Notes under the pieces: model-generated
What the model saw: the letters and a program-made list of their open reading frames with translations, nothing else
Databases searched by the model: none
Told to the model about the DNA's origin: nothing
Translations under genes and position numbers: made by a program
Assembly: GCF_029815055.1 (NCBI RefSeq)
Contig: NZ_JAPPWA010000002.1
Coordinates: forward strand, 1,240,001 to 1,304,000
DNA length: 64,000 bases
Origin: Ignatzschineria sp. RMDPL8A
Lineage (GTDB): Bacteria > Pseudomonadota > Gammaproteobacteria > Cardiobacteriales > Wohlfahrtiimonadaceae
Direction: 5' to 3'
In this document: piece by piece, positions 26,896-35,746 of the stretch
Layout of the letters: every line of letters begins with the position of its first letter
Position numbering within the stretch: the first letter of the stretch is position 1

Positions 26896-28302
26896 ATGAC
26901 AACGCTAAAACCCCATCGTTCTAAAAAGATTTTTGTTTTAGATACTAACGTTTTAATGCATGATTCCACATCGATTTTCCGTTTCCATGAGCATGATATC
27001 TACTTGCCCATGATTGTGTTAGAGGAGCTTGACCGCAATAAAGGGGGGCGCTCGGAGCCATCGCGAAATGCCCGTCAAGCGAGCCGTTTTATCAACGATA
27101 TGCTCGAGGATTTTGATGGCGATCTCAATGATGGTGTACCGATTGTGCCGCAAATTCAAAACGATGATTGCAAACTCTGTACCGGTCGCCTTTTTTTCCA
27201 AACTCGTCCGCTTGAAGAGACGGCAGAGGGTTCGCGCCTTGTGAAAGGGGTGAACGATAATATTATTCTGCAAGTGGCGTTATCGCTTGAAGAGCAATAT
27301 CCTGAGCGGGTGATTTTAGTCTCAAAAGATATTAACCTTCGCATTAAAGCGACGATTGTTGGCATTGAGGCGGAAGATTATTTTAACGACCAAATCCTCG
27401 ATGATGCCAATCTTTTGTACAAAGGATTTTCCGAATATGACACTCATTTTTGGGAGCAGTTTGATACCAATTTAGAGTCGTGGACCGAAGAAGAGGGCCG
27501 TAGTTTTTACAAAGTGCAGGCCGATGAAGTGAAAAACTGGATCGTTGGACAAGGGCTCTTTGTTGGCAGCGATAATATGGATTACATCGTCCGCGATAAA
27601 GAGGGCGATACCGCGATTATTGAGCCATTACACGATTATCACGATAATGGCGTGTGGGGCATTAAAGCACGCAATAAAGGGCAAAACTTTGCACTTAATA
27701 TCTTGCTTGATCCCGATATTGATTTCGTCACGCTCCTTGGGGCAGCGGGAACGGGGAAAACCCTTCTAGCGCTTGCGGCGGGGCTGCATGAAGTTTTAGA
27801 GACGAAAAAATATGATCAAATCATCATGACTCGAGCAACGGTATCGGTGGGTGAAGACATTGGATTTCTACCCGGTACGGAAGAGGAAAAAATGGCACCG
27901 TGGATGGGCGCACTCATGGATAACCTTGAGGTATTGATGGGCGATCATCAAAAAGATGATTGGAGCAAAGGCGCAACGAATGATCTATTAGCGCATCGCA
28001 TCAAAATTAAATCGCTCAACTTTATGCGCGGACGGACGTTCCAAAATAAATGGGTGATTATCGATGAAGCGCAAAACCTCACCTCAAAACAGATGAAAAC
28101 ACTCATCACGCGCGCCGGTGAAAATACTAAAGTGATCTGTCTAGGAAATATTGGTCAGATCGATACGCCGTACTTAACCGAAACCACGTCTGGTTTAACT
28201 TATGTGGTCGAAAAATTCCAAGGCTGGAAATATAGCGCGCACATCACTTTACAGCAAGGCGAACGTTCACGCTTAGCGCTCTACGCCTCTGACAATCTGT
28301 AA
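26896..28302 (+). CDS. PIN-PhoH fusion ATPase (PhoH2-like)
   Basis: A 468-residue protein with an N-terminal PIN ribonuclease-like domain (FVLDTNVLMHD near residues 11-21, acidic residues in VLEELDR and the DIN segment) and a C-terminal PhoH ATPase. Walker A is LLGAAGTGKTLLAL and Walker B is WVIIDEAQNLT. Proteins with this architecture act as RNA helicase/ribonucleases in some bacteria. A GTG start at 26857 is possible, but GAGGAG at 26879-26884 fits the ATG at 26896. Confidence 0.9.
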   Translation: MTTLKPHRSKKIFVLDTNVLMHDSTSIFRFHEHDIYLPMIVLEELDRNKGGRSEPSRNARQASRFINDMLEDFDGDLNDGVPIVPQIQNDDCKLCTGRLFFQTRPLEETAEGSRLVKGVNDNIILQVALSLEEQYPERVILVSKDINLRIKATIVGIEAEDYFNDQILDDANLLYKGFSEYDTHFWEQFDTNLESWTEEEGRSFYKVQADEVKNWIVGQGLFVGSDNMDYIVRDKEGDTAIIEPLHDYHDNGVWGIKARNKGQNFALNILLDPDIDFVTLLGAAGTGKTLLALAAGLHEVLETKKYDQIIMTRATVSVGEDIGFLPGTEEEKMAPWMGALMDNLEVLMGDHQKDDWSKGATNDLLAHRIKIKSLNFMRGRTFQNKWVIIDEAQNLTSKQMKTLITRAGENTKVICLGNIGQIDTPYLTETTSGLTYVVEKFQGWKYSAHITLQQGERSRLALYASDNL

Positions 28303-28324
28303 GACTCAATTAATCAGCAATAAT

Positions 28325-28363
28325 AAAAGCCCCGACCTGTCATCGCTACACGTCGGGGCTTTT
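28325..28363. terminator. Bidirectional terminator between phoH and hemJ
   Basis: AAAAGCCCCGAC (28325-28336) pairs perfectly with GTCGGGGCTTTT (28352-28363). It serves two convergent genes. Confidence 0.92.
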
Positions 28364-28385
28364 GATTAATTTTTTATTTTTATTG

Positions 28386-28826
28386 CTACACCCCAATCGT
28401 TGGGCGTTTTAGGATAACAAGTAACACCACTGCAACGATAATAATGGAGGGGATTTCATTGAAGAAGCGATAGAATTTATGCGTTTTTTTGTTGCCATCG
28501 ACGCGGAATACCATCATATAGTGATAGCAAAATCCGTGGTAGACAAAGAGTAAAAAGACGAGCGTTAATTTAATGTGCATCCATGGCATTTTAAGCAAAA
28601 GCGGGGTTTTCATCAGCGTCAACAGCCCGAAAATCAGCGTCAGTGTGCCACCGATATGAGTCATAATCATCAATTTTCGCTCCATCACCTTAAAGGTTTC
28701 GATGGTTTTAGTATCTCTATTCATCGCATGATAGACATAGATGCGCGGGAGATAGAAAAGACCTGCAAACCAGGTCACCATAAAGATGATATGAAACGCT
28801 TTGTAAATTTCAATTTCGTATATCAT
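28386..28826 (-). CDS. hemJ: Protoporphyrinogen IX oxidase HemJ
   Basis: A 146-residue inner-membrane heme-biosynthesis enzyme that oxidises protoporphyrinogen IX. It has four hydrophobic helices, conserved His in YKAFHIIFMVTWFAGLFYLPR, the ERKL segment and MPWMHIKLTLV, all diagnostic of HemJ (formerly the UPF0093/CopD-like family). Its presence suggests that HemG and HemY are not needed. It is convergent with phoH. Confidence 0.93.
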   Translation of the reverse strand: MIYEIEIYKAFHIIFMVTWFAGLFYLPRIYVYHAMNRDTKTIETFKVMERKLMIMTHIGGTLTLIFGLLTLMKTPLLLKMPWMHIKLTLVFLLFVYHGFCYHYMMVFRVDGNKKTHKFYRFFNEIPSIIIVAVVLLVILKRPTIGV

Positions 28827-28925
28827 GACACCGCTCCTTATCGGATTATATAAAATGAATATTCCCTTAATTTACCACAAAGAACGGCTAAATGATATGC
28901 ACAGCAACGGGCTTCGGTGATAACG

Positions 28926-28954
28926 CTTCTTATTAGATCGCTTAATGCTATAAT
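28926..28954 (+). promoter_or_regulatory. Extended -10 promoter upstream of ispG
   Basis: TGCTATAAT (28946-28954) is an extended -10 with no good -35. It lies about 48 bp before the ispG start. Confidence 0.5.
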
Positions 28955-29001
28955 GACACGTTAACTTTATTATGACGAATGAATAGGGAAAGGATTTATT
29001 C

Positions 29002-30225
29002 ATGGTGTACTCCATAAAACGTAGAGAAACCAGTCAAGTCATGGTGGGCAATGTGGGAATCGGCTCTGATCATCCCATTCGCGTCCAATCGATGACCAAT
29101 ACCAATACCGAAGAGATCGATGCGACCATTGAGCAGATTATCGAGCTTGCCGATGCGGGCTCTGAGCTTGTGCGCGTGACGGTCAATACGGAAAAAGCGG
29201 CGAAAGCGGTTCCCCATATTGTTGAGGGGCTCGATAAACGGGGCTACCAAACACCGGTTGTGGGCGATTTTCACTTTAATGGACACCGTCTATTAGCGGC
29301 GGAACCGGAATGTGCGAAAATGCTGGCAAAACTTCGGATTAATCCCGGTAACGTCGGTCGTGGTGAGCGTAAAGATGAGCAGTTTAGCGCGATCATTAAT
29401 GAGGCGTTAAAATATGATAAGCCGGTACGAATTGGCGTCAATTGGGGCTCGCTTGACCAGAGCGTTTTAAAACGTTTGATGGATGAGAATTTAACCCGTA
29501 CCAATCCGCTAACCAATGATGAACTTATGTGTGAGGCGATGATTGTCTCGGCTCTTGAGAGCGTGAAATTTGCGAAAAGCCTTGGAATGACTGATGAAAA
29601 GATGATCCTTTCCGTCAAAGTGAGTCAATCACAACAGCTGATTAAGGTCTACCAAGATATCGCAACGCAAACCAATCTCCCGCTGCACTTAGGGCTTACC
29701 GAAGCAGGTATGGGAATGAAGGGGGCGGTTGCTTCAACGGCGGCACTTTCGGTGCTGCTTCAGCAAGGGCTTGGCGATACCATTCGCATCTCCTTAACGC
29801 CAGAGCCGGGCGCATCGCGCATTGAAGAGGTGCTCGTTGGAAAAGAGATTCTCCAGAGTTTGCAGATTCGCAATTTCTCCCCGAAAGTGGTGGCATGCCC
29901 AGGATGTGGGCGAACGAGCAGTGATTATTTCCAACATCTTGCGCAAGAAGTGCAGGGGTATTTGGACGATAATATGCCGATCTGGAAAGAACAATATCCC
30001 GGCGTTGAAACCATGGTGGTTGCCGTTATGGGGTGCGTTGTAAACGGGCCGGGTGAATCGAAATTGGCCGATATCGGTATCAGTCTCCCGGGAAGTGGTG
30101 AGCGTCCGGTTGCGCCAGTTTATGTTGATGGTGAGCGCCTTGTTACCTTGAAAGGGGATGGGCTTGCCGATGAATTTAAAACGATTGTAGAAGAGTATGT
30201 CATTAAACGTTATGGAAAACAGTAA
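29002..30225 (+). CDS. ispG: 4-hydroxy-3-methylbut-2-enyl diphosphate synthase IspG
   Basis: A 407-residue [4Fe-4S] enzyme of the MEP isoprenoid pathway that converts methylerythritol cyclodiphosphate to HMBPP. N-terminal TIM-barrel motifs ([34 protein letters not shown]) and the cluster ligands C299 and C302 ([10 protein letters not shown]) and C345 (GCVVNGPGE) are present. AAGGA lies seven bases before the ATG. trmB starts just after its stop. Confidence 0.96.
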   Translation: MVYSIKRRETSQVMVGNVGIGSDHPIRVQSMTNTNTEEIDATIEQIIELADAGSELVRVTVNTEKAAKAVPHIVEGLDKRGYQTPVVGDFHFNGHRLLAAEPECAKMLAKLRINPGNVGRGERKDEQFSAIINEALKYDKPVRIGVNWGSLDQSVLKRLMDENLTRTNPLTNDELMCEAMIVSALESVKFAKSLGMTDEKMILSVKVSQSQQLIKVYQDIATQTNLPLHLGLTEAGMGMKGAVASTAALSVLLQQGLGDTIRISLTPEPGASRIEEVLVGKEILQSLQIRNFSPKVVACPGCGRTSSDYFQHLAQEVQGYLDDNMPIWKEQYPGVETMVVAVMGCVVNGPGESKLADIGISLPGSGERPVAPVYVDGERLVTLKGDGLADEFKTIVEEYVIKRYGKQ

Positions 30226-30235
30226 AGAAGTGAGC

Positions 30236-30928
30236 ATGGAAGAGGAAAAGAAGCACCTCCGGACGATCCGTTCGTTCGTTAAACGTGAAGGGCGCCTAAC
30301 GAAAGGCCAAGAGCGAATTTTGGAAGAGAGTCCTTACTTAATTCCCCATGAAATGGTGGAAAACGAGTGGGATCTTGATGCGCTCTTTGGGCGTGAAAAT
30401 CGTGAGCGTACCTTAGAGATTGGCTTTGGTAATGGTGCGTCGCTCGTTGAAATGGCAGAAATGCATCCTGAGCGGGACTTTTTAGGCGTGGAAGTGCATC
30501 GCCCGGGTGTTGGTCATCTTTTGCTCGCCGTGGAAGAAAAAGGACTGACAAATCTTCGCGCAATCGATTATGATGCTGTTCATATTATCGACAAATGTCT
30601 GCCAGTGGAATCGCTTGAATGTGTGCAAATTTTCTTTCCCGATCCTTGGCATAAAAAGCGTCATAATAAGCGCCGTTTAGTGCAAGTGCCCTTTGTGAAT
30701 AAATTATTGCGCGTCTTGCAACACAATGGCCGAATCTGCATGGCAACCGACTGGGAGCCCTATGCGGAGCATATGATGGAAGTGATGAATGAGATCGATG
30801 CGCTTGAAAATACGTTTGGTAACGGATTTGCGCCCGATAGTAATCATCGCCCGACCACTAAATTTGAGCGTCGTGGCATTCGTCTTGGGCATGGTGTCTG
30901 GGATCTGATTTTTAAAAAGATACAATAA
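30236..30928 (+). CDS. trmB: tRNA (guanine-N7)-methyltransferase TrmB
   Basis: A roughly 230-residue SAM-dependent enzyme that forms m7G46 in tRNA. Matches to E. coli TrmB include IRSFVKREGRLTKGQ, the SAM motif LEIGFGNGASL, FLGVEVHRPGVG, the FFPDPWHKKRHNKRRLVQ catalytic region and TKFERRG with LGHGVWDL at the C-terminus. Upstream ATGs at 30197 and 30212 overlap ispG. The AAGAAGTGAG just after the ispG stop favours 30236. It is probably co-transcribed with ispG. Confidence 0.93.
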   Translation: MEEEKKHLRTIRSFVKREGRLTKGQERILEESPYLIPHEMVENEWDLDALFGRENRERTLEIGFGNGASLVEMAEMHPERDFLGVEVHRPGVGHLLLAVEEKGLTNLRAIDYDAVHIIDKCLPVESLECVQIFFPDPWHKKRHNKRRLVQVPFVNKLLRVLQHNGRICMATDWEPYAEHMMEVMNEIDALENTFGNGFAPDSNHRPTTKFERRGIRLGHGVWDLIFKKIQ

Positions 30929-30997
30929 ATCCAAAAAAACGCGCTAATCTTAGGCAGTCTTAAATAAGTGTTAATGTAGTTAAAGAAAGGTAAAGAG

Positions 30998-31627
30998 ATG
31001 GGTAATTGGGTATTAATTGCAGGGAGTGGGATCATCGTGCTCCTCATTCTTGTGATTGTTTTATTATTGGTCTCCCGCGGAAAAGCCCCTAAAGTCGAAG
31101 TTGTGCCCAATGCAGCACCCGACGAGCTACAGATTGATCGCATTAAAGTGCTGGTGATCAAATCGAAAAAACGGATTGATGAGCTTAAGGCTGAGAGTGA
31201 AAAACTGCGGGATCGTCTTAATATTGCCCTCATTGAAAATGAGAAGTACATTGACGAAAATCGTGATCTTTCAGCGCGTGTGCACTTTTTAGAAGAAAAT
31301 GTTGTGGGCGATGTCGATAATTTAAGTTATCGCCCTAATGATGTGGTCACCTCAAAAAGGATCGCCGATGCAGTGGCTGAATGGCAGGATAAAGTGATCG
31401 AGCTTGAGACTAAAATCAGCCTGATGTCGATCCAAGAAAATACCGATTCGGATCTCTTAAAGCGCATTAAAGAACTGATGATTGAGAATGAAAAGATCAG
31501 CGTAAAAATCAATCAAAAAGAGGAAGAGAATGTGGATCTTACGCTTAAACTGACGAAAGCCGTTTCTGCCTACGATAAACTCAATAAACGCTATAAAGAG
31601 CTCATTCTCGGACGCCCGTCAAAATAA
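30998..31627 (+). CDS. Membrane-anchored coiled-coil protein, unknown function
   Basis: A 209-residue protein. One N-terminal helix (WVLIAGSGIIVLLILVIVLL, about 4-23) anchors it in the membrane, and residues 50-205 are almost continuous charged heptads rich in Glu, Lys, Leu and Ile, so a long cytoplasmic or periplasmic coiled coil is expected. No enzymatic motif and no family that I recognise. It lies between trmB and a lytic transglycosylase on the same strand. A scaffold role in envelope or division is conceivable but unsupported. Confidence 0.78.
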   Translation: MGNWVLIAGSGIIVLLILVIVLLLVSRGKAPKVEVVPNAAPDELQIDRIKVLVIKSKKRIDELKAESEKLRDRLNIALIENEKYIDENRDLSARVHFLEENVVGDVDNLSYRPNDVVTSKRIADAVAEWQDKVIELETKISLMSIQENTDSDLLKRIKELMIENEKISVKINQKEEENVDLTLKLTKAVSAYDKLNKRYKELILGRPSK

Positions 31628-31698
31628 TCTCGGTAAAATCCCGTATGATGGGAGCACACATTGCATATTTTTGTTTGATCGGTTATACATTTAAATCT

Positions 31699-32517
31699 AT
31701 GGATAAAACGCAGTCACAAAAGAGACGTAAACGATGGGTCGCTACGGGGGTTATTACGCTTTCGTCAGCGCTTTTTGCGTTTGCGGATATCTATATGTAT
31801 ATCGACGATGAAGGCGGTAAACATTTTGTGAATCACTATGTGCAAAATGCGGAGCTCGTTAAAAAAGTGTCGCCCATTATCGCAAGTGACGATCAGCATG
31901 GTTCTGATACGCAGACGCTGTTAGAGATGCCCCGTTTTAATCGCACGCCGTCGGTGCAAGATCAGCAGGTGAGCAGTTTTCAAGGAAATTTCCCCAATCG
32001 TTATCTCTTAGGGCCCGAGCGTAAACCAGCTTATTTAGAGAACTTCACTCAAAATCATAAAGCGAAAAGTGAGCTTGTGAGTGCGAACTTTGCCAATCGC
32101 TCCATCTATACGCCTTTTATTGATCAGATCGCCAAAGAGATTGGGGTTCCGCCGGCGCTTGTGCATGCGGTGATCTCCGTTGAGTCCGCTTATAATCCCA
32201 AAGCTCGTTCACACGTTGGGGCGCAAGGGCTCATGCAATTGATGCCGATGACGGCAAAACGGTTTGGCGTCGTCGATGCGTATGATCCGCTCCAAAATAT
32301 TCGCGGGGGCACCACTTACTTGAAGTTTTTATTAGAGAAATTTGAAGATGTGGAACTTGCGCTTGCGGGCTATAACGCAGGTGAGGGCGCGGTGATGCGC
32401 TATGGCAATAAAATTCCGCCCTTTAAAGAGACGCAAAACTATGTCCCGCGGGTGATGGCGTACTATTATCGCTACCTCAAGCAAGAGCGTGAGGCGCGAC
32501 TGTACGGGCGTTATTAA
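31699..32517 (+). CDS. Lytic transglycosylase (SLT domain) with N-terminal DUF4124-like segment
   Basis: A 272-residue exported murein hydrolase. A basic stretch (QKRRKRW) and hydrophobic core give a signal peptide ending near FAFA. A short DUF4124-like strand pair follows (DIYMYIDDEGGKHFVNHY). The C-terminal SLT domain has the catalytic Glu162 in ISVESAYNPKARSHVGAQ, GLMQLMP and the LALAGYNAGEGAVMRYG motif. The open frame begins at 31645, but the ATG at 31699 gives the better signal peptide. Neither start has a clear ribosome site. It cleaves peptidoglycan glycan strands with 1,6-anhydro product formation. Confidence 0.88.
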   Translation: MDKTQSQKRRKRWVATGVITLSSALFAFADIYMYIDDEGGKHFVNHYVQNAELVKKVSPIIASDDQHGSDTQTLLEMPRFNRTPSVQDQQVSSFQGNFPNRYLLGPERKPAYLENFTQNHKAKSELVSANFANRSIYTPFIDQIAKEIGVPPALVHAVISVESAYNPKARSHVGAQGLMQLMPMTAKRFGVVDAYDPLQNIRGGTTYLKFLLEKFEDVELALAGYNAGEGAVMRYGNKIPPFKETQNYVPRVMAYYYRYLKQEREARLYGRY

Positions 32518-32566
32518 CCATTATTAATTTAATTACAGATTGCTGTAAGCGGATACGGTTAGAAAT

Positions 32567-33037
32567 TTAGAGCGGTTTATATTCAATATCAATCACAAAA
32601 TAGCGTACCGGCCCCATTTCGAGTTTTAGCAAAATCTCATCATCGAACGTCTTTCCAATTAGCGCTCTCGCTAAGGGCGAATTGATGGAAATATAGCACG
32701 GATCATTATCAAACTCATCACTTCCCACAATGCGCACTACGCGCTCTTTTCCTACCTCATCTTCGAGGGTGATATAAGCCCCAAAGAAGATCTTATCTTG
32801 GTTTGCGGGAAGGGCATCAACAATGGTGAGTTCATCTAAACGCTTACTTAAAAAACGCACGCGACGATCGATCTCGCGGAGCATCTTTTTTCCGTAGATA
32901 TACTCAGCGTTCTCCGAGCGATCGCCTAGCGCTGCGGCTTCACTCACCGCTTGTGTTACTTTAGGGCGTTTATCTTTCCAGAGATAATTGAGTTCATCCG
33001 AAAGTTTCTGAAATCCGTGTTTCGTAATGTAATTCAT
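32567..33037 (-). CDS. greB: Transcription elongation factor GreB
   Basis: A 156-residue RNA-polymerase secondary-channel factor that promotes transcript cleavage. The N-terminal coiled coil contains RPKVTQAVSEAAALGDRSEN with the acidic tip (GDRSENAEY) and REIDRRVRFLSKRL, specific to GreB rather than GreA. The C-terminal FKBP-like domain follows. AGGA lies about six bases before the ATG. It is 42 bp downstream of the helicase-like gene on the same strand. Confidence 0.95.
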   Translation of the reverse strand: MNYITKHGFQKLSDELNYLWKDKRPKVTQAVSEAAALGDRSENAEYIYGKKMLREIDRRVRFLSKRLDELTIVDALPANQDKIFFGAYITLEDEVGKERVVRIVGSDEFDNDPCYISINSPLARALIGKTFDDEILLKLEMGPVRYFVIDIEYKPL

Positions 33038-33079
33038 CGTCGTCCTTTCATGCAGCAGTTGCGCGCGATCGTTGCGCGA

Positions 33080-35017
33080 TTAATGATTCCCTTTATTATT
33101 GTTGGGATTATTATTTCGGCGCGGGTTGCGTTGATTGCGGCGGCGCTGATTATTTGAGTTCGAATTGTGATGGCTATTGGGATTATGATTTGGGCTACTC
33201 TCTTGAGTAAAGAGATTGCCATGATTTTGAATATTGCGCTGCTGATTTGAAAATACTTGACGCATGCGATTTTTATTCACTTTTGCAATGTTCGCTTCAA
33301 ACGAACCGCTCTCAAAGGGGAGGCGATTTTTATTCACGATATTGAGTTGCTCATTGCCTTCATCAATGCGGTTGAAGTTCGGTTCATCTTGATAATCGTG
33401 TTGCTCACGGCGTGGTCTACGAGTTTGATTGCGCGAGGTGCGTTTATTGTCGCGATTATCTCGATTGTCTCTATTATCTCGGCTCTCCCGACGATCTTGT
33501 TGTTGGTCGTTACGATCATTTCGATCTTGGCGACGGCCTCGATTTTGTTGCGGTCTACGGCGGTTATCGCGCTGTTCGCGTTCCCTTGTTGGTGTCTGAG
33601 CATCCGCATCTTGCGCATTCTCTGATTGACTCTCTGTTCGTGCTTGATTATCAGCGGATTGACGGCGTTGTTGCGAGCGATTTTGCTCGGGGCGTTCACG
33701 GCGCTCACGATTTTCCCGTGGTTCACGTTCTTTACGAGCGGAAAGTGGGGTGATCGTGAGCTTGAGATCAGGACATTCCTCTTTTAAAGAGGTGACCCAA
33801 ACCTCTTCATTTTCGCTCGCAAGAGATAGCGTTGTTTTTGGGGTAAGGCGATCCATGGCATCGCTTAATCGATCGGTAAATTCCACATACGCCACCGGAA
33901 GCTGATAGAAAATAACTTTGTTAACGCCTTCCACTTTCCCTTCAATTAGATTGATATCACGCTGATTGAGGATTAAGACGGCGATATTGCCATGATTAAA
34001 ACGCTCGATAAAATTCTCGCGGGCATCTTCTTTGAGGCGCTCGTGCAAAATGCGTGATTGAATGCGCGCACGATAGAGATAATTGCCGAGCTGTTTTGAA
34101 TGTTGGCGTGAGTGGCTGATGACCACAACGCGGGTTAAGGATTCTGAACGGATGAGATCGCGGATATATTGGCGCTCAAAGTTCTTCTTCACAAAGGCAA
34201 CTTCATGGGAATCATCGGCAGGAAGTTCTTTCGGAGCCGGTTTTTTCCCTTCGAGTTTTTCGCTGGTTGCTTCTTTAGAGGGTTCTTTTTGAGTCTCTTC
34301 GAGTGAGGCTTTTGGAGCTTCCGCTACGGCAGTATCGGCTACTTTGCTTTCGATCGCATCAGGCGCAAGTGTTTTCTTCGCTTTTGATTTAATGCTGATT
34401 TTTGTCTTTTCGGATGCGGGTTCTTCAATAACCTCTTTTTTCACAGGTTCAGCATCAAGAGTCTCTTTACGATTGAGTGAGATCTTTTTCGCTGGTACCG
34501 GCACTTCCTCGGTCTCGGTTAACGTATGGTAATTAAGCGGCACGAGGCAAAAATCGCTCAGGCGTTTGTCTTCATGAAGATCGCTTAATAATTTAGACGT
34601 TGAGAGTGAGAGGCGGGGGAAGGTATTAAAGAAGAGGCAATTGAAAGCGCTTAAATCGAAGGATTCGTGCGTAGTGAGCTGCGCATTGATGGCGGGATAG
34701 AGCAGGAGCTGAACGCTCTTTTTAATCTCAATCTCTTGGTGCGGTAACAGATAATCGATCTCAAGACTCGGCATCATCGCTTCAATTAAATAGCGCAGTG
34801 TGATCGCATCGCTGACCGAATCGGTAACCATGAGCGCTTTTTGCTCCGGGTGCTCTTTCAGCGTTTTTAGGGCGCTTGAGAGAAAGAGAAGGGTGTGCTC
34901 AATGGTGAGCGCGATCAGTTTTTCCTGCTGGACTCGTTTCGTGTCGATAATTTTTTTAACATGAGCCGAGAGGTCCTCCCACGATTTAGGGAGGTGAGAG
35001 AGAGTCGATTGATTCAT
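33080..35017 (-). CDS. Degenerate DEAD-box-helicase-like protein with disordered Arg/Asn-rich tail
   Basis: A 645-residue protein. Residues about 1-175 read like a helicase N-lobe (LMVTDSVSDAITLRYLIEAM at the motif Ia position) but have no GxGKT and no DEAD box; FFNTFPRLS stands there instead. A Lys/Glu/Ala-rich linker (about 175-272) follows. Residues about 273-415 align with a helicase C-lobe (VVVISHSRQHSKQLGNYL, then RENFIERFNHGNIAVLIL), yet motif V is LNQRDINLIEG and motif VI is EFTDRLSDA rather than HRxGRxxR. Residues about 424-645 are low-complexity Arg/Asn/Gln/Asp with RDN repeats. The ATG lacks a Shine-Dalgarno. It is upstream of greB, so an RNA or transcription role is inferred; ATPase activity is unlikely. 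Confidence 0.8.
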   Translation of the reverse strand: MNQSTLSHLPKSWEDLSAHVKKIIDTKRVQQEKLIALTIEHTLLFLSSALKTLKEHPEQKALMVTDSVSDAITLRYLIEAMMPSLEIDYLLPHQEIEIKKSVQLLLYPAINAQLTTHESFDLSAFNCLFFNTFPRLSLSTSKLLSDLHEDKRLSDFCLVPLNYHTLTETEEVPVPAKKISLNRKETLDAEPVKKEVIEEPASEKTKISIKSKAKKTLAPDAIESKVADTAVAEAPKASLEETQKEPSKEATSEKLEGKKPAPKELPADDSHEVAFVKKNFERQYIRDLIRSESLTRVVVISHSRQHSKQLGNYLYRARIQSRILHERLKEDARENFIERFNHGNIAVLILNQRDINLIEGKVEGVNKVIFYQLPVAYVEFTDRLSDAMDRLTPKTTLSLASENEEVWVTSLKEECPDLKLTITPLSARKEREPRENRERRERPEQNRSQQRRQSADNQARTESQSENAQDADAQTPTREREQRDNRRRPQQNRGRRQDRNDRNDQQQDRRESRDNRDNRDNRDNKRTSRNQTRRPRREQHDYQDEPNFNRIDEGNEQLNIVNKNRLPFESGSFEANIAKVNKNRMRQVFSNQQRNIQNHGNLFTQESSPNHNPNSHHNSNSNNQRRRNQRNPRRNNNPNNNKGNH

Positions 35018-35377
35018 AGATTATATATTTAATTTCACAATAGAAGTTAATGGGTAAGTTTTCTTCGACATTGTATATGGCTAATAGTGACCGGCAATTG
35101 ACCGGTGTAATCGTTAACGAGCGCCCAAATAATGCGGATTGACGAAGTATAAGAGTCTAATTTTTTTAATTATGTAGAAGTGGGAGCAAAGCTCACCATA
35201 ATAAGAGTCACTTCGGCTTCGTTGCAAGGCGCATAGCTCGATAATATGAGGGTTAGGGCATCCGTTCCGCTAAATTTCCTTTATAATTTACCATGAAGCA
35301 GGTAAAATGCCAAAATATATCTTATTTATTAAATGAGTTTCATCGACACCAGATGCTTTAGGAGAGTATGCAGTATT
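35018..35377. other. Intergenic region between the helicase-like gene and lapA
   Basis: A 360-bp divergent spacer. It contains a GACCGG direct repeat around CAATTG (near 35090-35105) and a TATAAT at 35282-35287 (plus strand) without a good -35. AGGAGAG at 35360-35366 is the ribosome site for lapA. I see no gene or RNA here. Confidence 0.5.
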
Positions 35378-35677
35378 ATGAAAAAGATCGCTTTTTGGGC
35401 CAAAATTGTTTTAAGTCTTCTCTTTCTCTTAGCATTATTAATGCTCTTTTTTCAAAACCGTGATACCGCCATTGTTTTCAATTATTTAGCGGGTAAAGGC
35501 GAGATCCAACTGACAACGCTCCTCTTCCTATCGTTTGCCCTCGGCGCGATTTTTACGCTGGCACAACTCTTTTTAACGAACGTGCGTAAAGGCTATAATA
35601 AAATGATTTTAGAAGCGCGCGTTAAAGAACTCACGGACGAAAACGAACGTTTAGAGCGTGAACTCAATCGTCTTTAA
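35378..35677 (+). CDS. lapA: Lipopolysaccharide assembly protein LapA
   Basis: A 99-residue inner-membrane protein with two helices (about 8-24 and 44-64) and a short coiled-coil tail (ARVKELTDENERLERELNRL). The NRDTAIVFNYLAG segment and position before lapB identify LapA (YciS). With LapB it controls LpxC turnover and so LPS synthesis. The open frame starts at 35333, but AGGAGAG is placed for the ATG at 35378. Confidence 0.9.
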   Translation: MKKIAFWAKIVLSLLFLLALLMLFFQNRDTAIVFNYLAGKGEIQLTTLLFLSFALGAIFTLAQLFLTNVRKGYNKMILEARVKELTDENERLERELNRL

Positions 35678-35746
35678 TTGCACGATGATTAAAGCGCTCG
35701 ATCCGGATCGAAATCGCTTTAATTGAGGTGAGGCATTAAATCAACA

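Noticed and set aside
33441-33495. Short tandem sequence repeat as a possible CRISPR or satellite
   Set aside because: The repeat is in frame with RDN residues of a coding tail and has no spacer structure.
33257-33753. Several overlapping open frames opposite the helicase-like tail
   Set aside because: The low-complexity Arg/Asn codons leave the opposite frames open; the products look like composition artefacts (Ile/Val-rich runs).
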